From positions 428,272 through 492,271 of the forward strand of contig CAWFWE010000003.1 of the NCBI GenBank assembly GCA_963819475.1: a stretch of 64,000 nucleotides of DNA. Reading direction: 5' to 3'. The notes under the pieces were generated by a model. It was not told the origin of the DNA and made no database searches. It saw nothing but the letters and a program-made list of their open reading frames with translations. A program made the translations under genes and the position numbers. Each line of letters begins with the position of its first letter. Positions within the stretch are counted from its first letter, which is position 1. Source of the DNA: DASUAS01 sp963819475 (GTDB taxonomy: Bacteria > Actinomycetota > Acidimicrobiia > IMCC26256 > DASPTH01). Of this stretch, positions 61,901-64,000 are shown one piece after another.

Positions 61901-64000
61901 CAGCCAATGTAGTGATCAATGCACAGCCGCCGACACCGACGGCCCCTGTAGTGGGAGCGATCACACAACCCACCTGTACGGTGGCAACCGGGTCAGTAGT
62001 GCTGAGCGGGTTACCTGCAGGCAACTGGACGATCAACCCCGGTAACATCACAGGCAATACAGCCACCACAACGATAAACGGACTTGCAACAGGCACCTAC
62101 AACTTTACAGTCACGAGTGCAGCAGGATGTACCTCGCCTGCATCAGCCAATGTAGTGATCAATGCACAGCCGCCGACACCGACGGCCCCTGTAGTGGGAG
62201 CGATCACGCAGCCCACCTGTACGGTGGCAACCGGGTCAGTAGTGCTGAGCGGATTACCTGCAGGCAACTGGACACTGACGATGAACCCTGGTGCAGTGAC
62301 AACAAACGGAACGGGAGCAACAACCACAGTAAACAATCTTGCACCGGGTACCTATACATTTACAGTCAGCAATGCAGCGGGATGTACTTCACCTGCATCG
62401 GCCAATGTAGTGATCAATGCACAGCCACCGACACCGACGGCCCCTGTAGTGGGAGCGATCACGCAACCCACCTGTACGGTAGCAACCGGGTCAGTAGTGC
62501 TGAGCGGGTTACCTGCAGGCAACTGGACGATCAACCCCGGTAACATCACAGGCAATACAGCCACAACAACGATAAACGGACTTGCAACAGGCACCTACAA
62601 CTTTACAGTCACGAGTGCAGCAGGATGTACCTCGCCTGCATCAGCCAATGTAGTGATCGATGCACAGCCACCGACACCGACGGCCCCTGTAGTGGGAGCG
62701 ATCACGCAGCCCACCTGTACGGTAGCAACCGGGTCAGTAGTGCTGAGCGGGTTACCTGCAGGCAACTGGACGATCAACCCCGGTAACATCACAGGCAATA
62801 CAGCCACCACAACGATAAATAACCTGGCACCCGGAACATATAATTACACGGTGACCAATGCAGCGGGATGTACTTCGCCTGCATCGGCCAATGTAGTGAT
62901 CAATGCACAGCCACCGACACCGACGGCCCCTGTAGTGGGAGCGATCACACAACCCACCTGTACGGTAGCAACCGGGTCAGTAGTGCTGAGCGGGTTACCT
63001 GCAGGCAACTGGACGATCAACCCCGGTAACATCACAGGCAATACAGCCACCACAACGATAAACGGACTTGCAACAGGCACCTACAACTTTACAGTCACGA
63101 GTGCAGCAGGATGTACTTCACCTGCATCAGCCAATGTAGTGATCAATGCCCAGCCACCGACACCGACGGCCCCTGTAGTGGGAGCGATCACGCAGCCCAC
63201 CTGTACGGTAGCAACCGGGTCAGTAGTGCTGAGCGGGTTACCTGCAGGCAACTGGACGATCAACCCCGGTAACATCACAGGCAATACAGCCACCACAACG
63301 ATAAACGGACTTGCAACAGGCACCTACAACTTTACAGTCACGAGTGCAGCAGGATGTACCTCGCCTGCATCAGCCAATGTAGTGATCAATGCCCAGCCGC
63401 CGACACCGACGGCCCCTGTAGTGGGAGCGATCACGCAGCCCACCTGTACGGTAGCAACCGGGTCAGTAGTGCTGAGCGGATTACCTGCAGGCAACTGGAC
63501 ACTGACGATGAACCCTGGTGCAGTGACAACAAACGGAACGGGAGCAACAACCACAGTAAACAATCTTGCACCGGGTACCTATACATTTACAGTCAGCAAT
63601 GCAGCGGGATGTACTTCGCCTGCATCGGCCAATGTAGTGATCAATGCACAGCCGCCGACACCGACGGCCCCTGTAGTGGGAGCGATCACGCAACCCACCT
63701 GTACGGTAGCAACCGGGTCAGTAGTGCTGAGCGGGTTACCTGCAGGCAACTGGACGATCAACCCCGGTAACATCACAGGCAATACAGCCACCACAACGAT
63801 AAACGGACTTGCAACAGGCACCTACAACTTTACAGTCACGAGTGCAGCGGGATGTACCTCGCCTGCATCAGCCAATGTAGTGATCGATGCACAGCCACCG
63901 ACACCGACGGCCCCTGTCCGTGGGAGCGATCACGCAGCCCACCTGTACGGTAGCAACCGGGTCAGTAGTGCTGAGCGGGTTACCTGCAGGCAACTGGACG
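58935..64000 (+). CDS. Partial Bacteroidota-type SprB-like repeat adhesin (foreign to the rest of the window)
   Basis: No start or end is present. In-frame fragments: YTTSNGTYSWSSTPAGYSS (before a shift near 59070), then AGPDQAICNSGDFTLAGNTP, then a scrambled stretch 59335-59390, a shift at about 59488, and one frame open from 59491 to 63915 (1475 codons). Another one-base insertion follows at 63916-63920 (CCTGTCCGTGG where other units read CCTGTAGTGG). Domains such as AAFNVTGGGTFCPPGTGLPV lead into SprB-like repeats. Such proteins are large cell-surface adhesins of gliding Bacteroidota secreted by type 9 systems. The moderate GC and codon use differ completely from the first 58.9 kb. Confidence 0.85.
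60469..64000 (+). repeat. Tandem SprB-like units with a 1227-bp higher-order period
   Basis: Each unit reads TAPVVGAITQPTCTVATGSV, then a loop, then AAGCTSPASANVVI. Unit starts (GTAGTGGGA) are 60721, 60964, 61219, 61462, 61705, 61948, 62191, 62446, 62689, 62932, 63175, 63418, 63673 and 63916. Spacings repeat as 255, 243, 243, 243, 243. The 255-bp type (LTMNPGAVTTNGTGATTTV) begins at 60964, 62191 and 63418, exactly 1227 apart. A more diverged unit precedes at about 60469. VVIDAQ and NYTVTNAAG variants recur with the same 1227-bp period. Confidence 0.95.

Noticed and set aside
60627..63821. Series of ~80-residue minus-strand ORFs across the adhesin repeats
   Set aside because: They repeat with the same period as the sense repeats, have no RBS or stable family, and are antisense shadows of the plus-strand SprB-like frame.

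Overview
The first ~58.9 kb is very GC-rich, densely packed DNA from a high-GC Actinomycetota, plausibly Acidimicrobiia (inferred). The grounds are F420-type luciferase-like monooxygenases, a mycothiol-nitroreductase-like DsbA protein, many acyl-CoA enzymes, frequent GTG starts and ATGA/GTGA gene overlaps. It looks like a catabolic region for lipids, steroids or other CoA-activated acids.

Layout: 0-4.7 kb (minus) is an operon of thiolase, DUF35 protein, acyl-CoA ligase and GMC oxidoreductase. 4.8-12 kb holds a SnoaL-like protein, acyl-CoA ligase, LLM monooxygenase, a second thiolase/DUF35 pair and a two-domain CoA transferase. 12-24 kb holds a CoA transferase, SDR, two enoyl-CoA hydratases, two paralogous acyl-CoA dehydrogenases, a second two-domain CoA transferase, TetR, an APH-like kinase and a quinone reductase. 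23.4-35.3 kb holds a ligase, SDRs, LLM enzymes, amidohydrolase, DUF2889 protein, acyl-CoA carboxylase beta subunit, an APH-like gene and an acyl-CoA dehydrogenase pair. 35.3-44 kb is a Liv-type ABC importer: three paralogous binding proteins, LivF, LivG and a fused LivH-LivM. Between livG and livF lie five 89-bp tandem repeats. Each encodes a 30-residue mini-ORF coupled by ATGA to the next, and each can fold into three hairpins. 44-56.1 kb holds a DsbA-like protein, amidohydrolase, ligase, SDR, IclR and a compact operon with a sulfotransferase and an alkyl-sulfatase-like hydrolase.

At 56.2-58.9 kb a tRNA-Arg(CCG) is followed by a frameshifted mobile bicistron: a tyrosine-recombinase-like gene and a DDE-transposase-like gene. 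A 40-bp site with inverted arms lies upstream of the recombinase.

From about 58.93 kb composition changes abruptly to moderate GC. The rest is one partial reading frame of a Bacteroidota-type SprB-like repeat adhesin with a 1227-bp higher-order repeat. This is most simply a chimeric join in a metagenomic assembly. Single-base insertions that break otherwise intact genes (GMC, ligase, APH, recombinase, adhesin) point to residual long-read indel errors.

Likely cooperation: Liv import, CoA activation (ligases, CoA transferases), dehydrogenation, hydration, SDR oxidation and thiolase/DUF35 cleavage form complete beta-oxidation-like routes. The substrates are not shown by the sequence.
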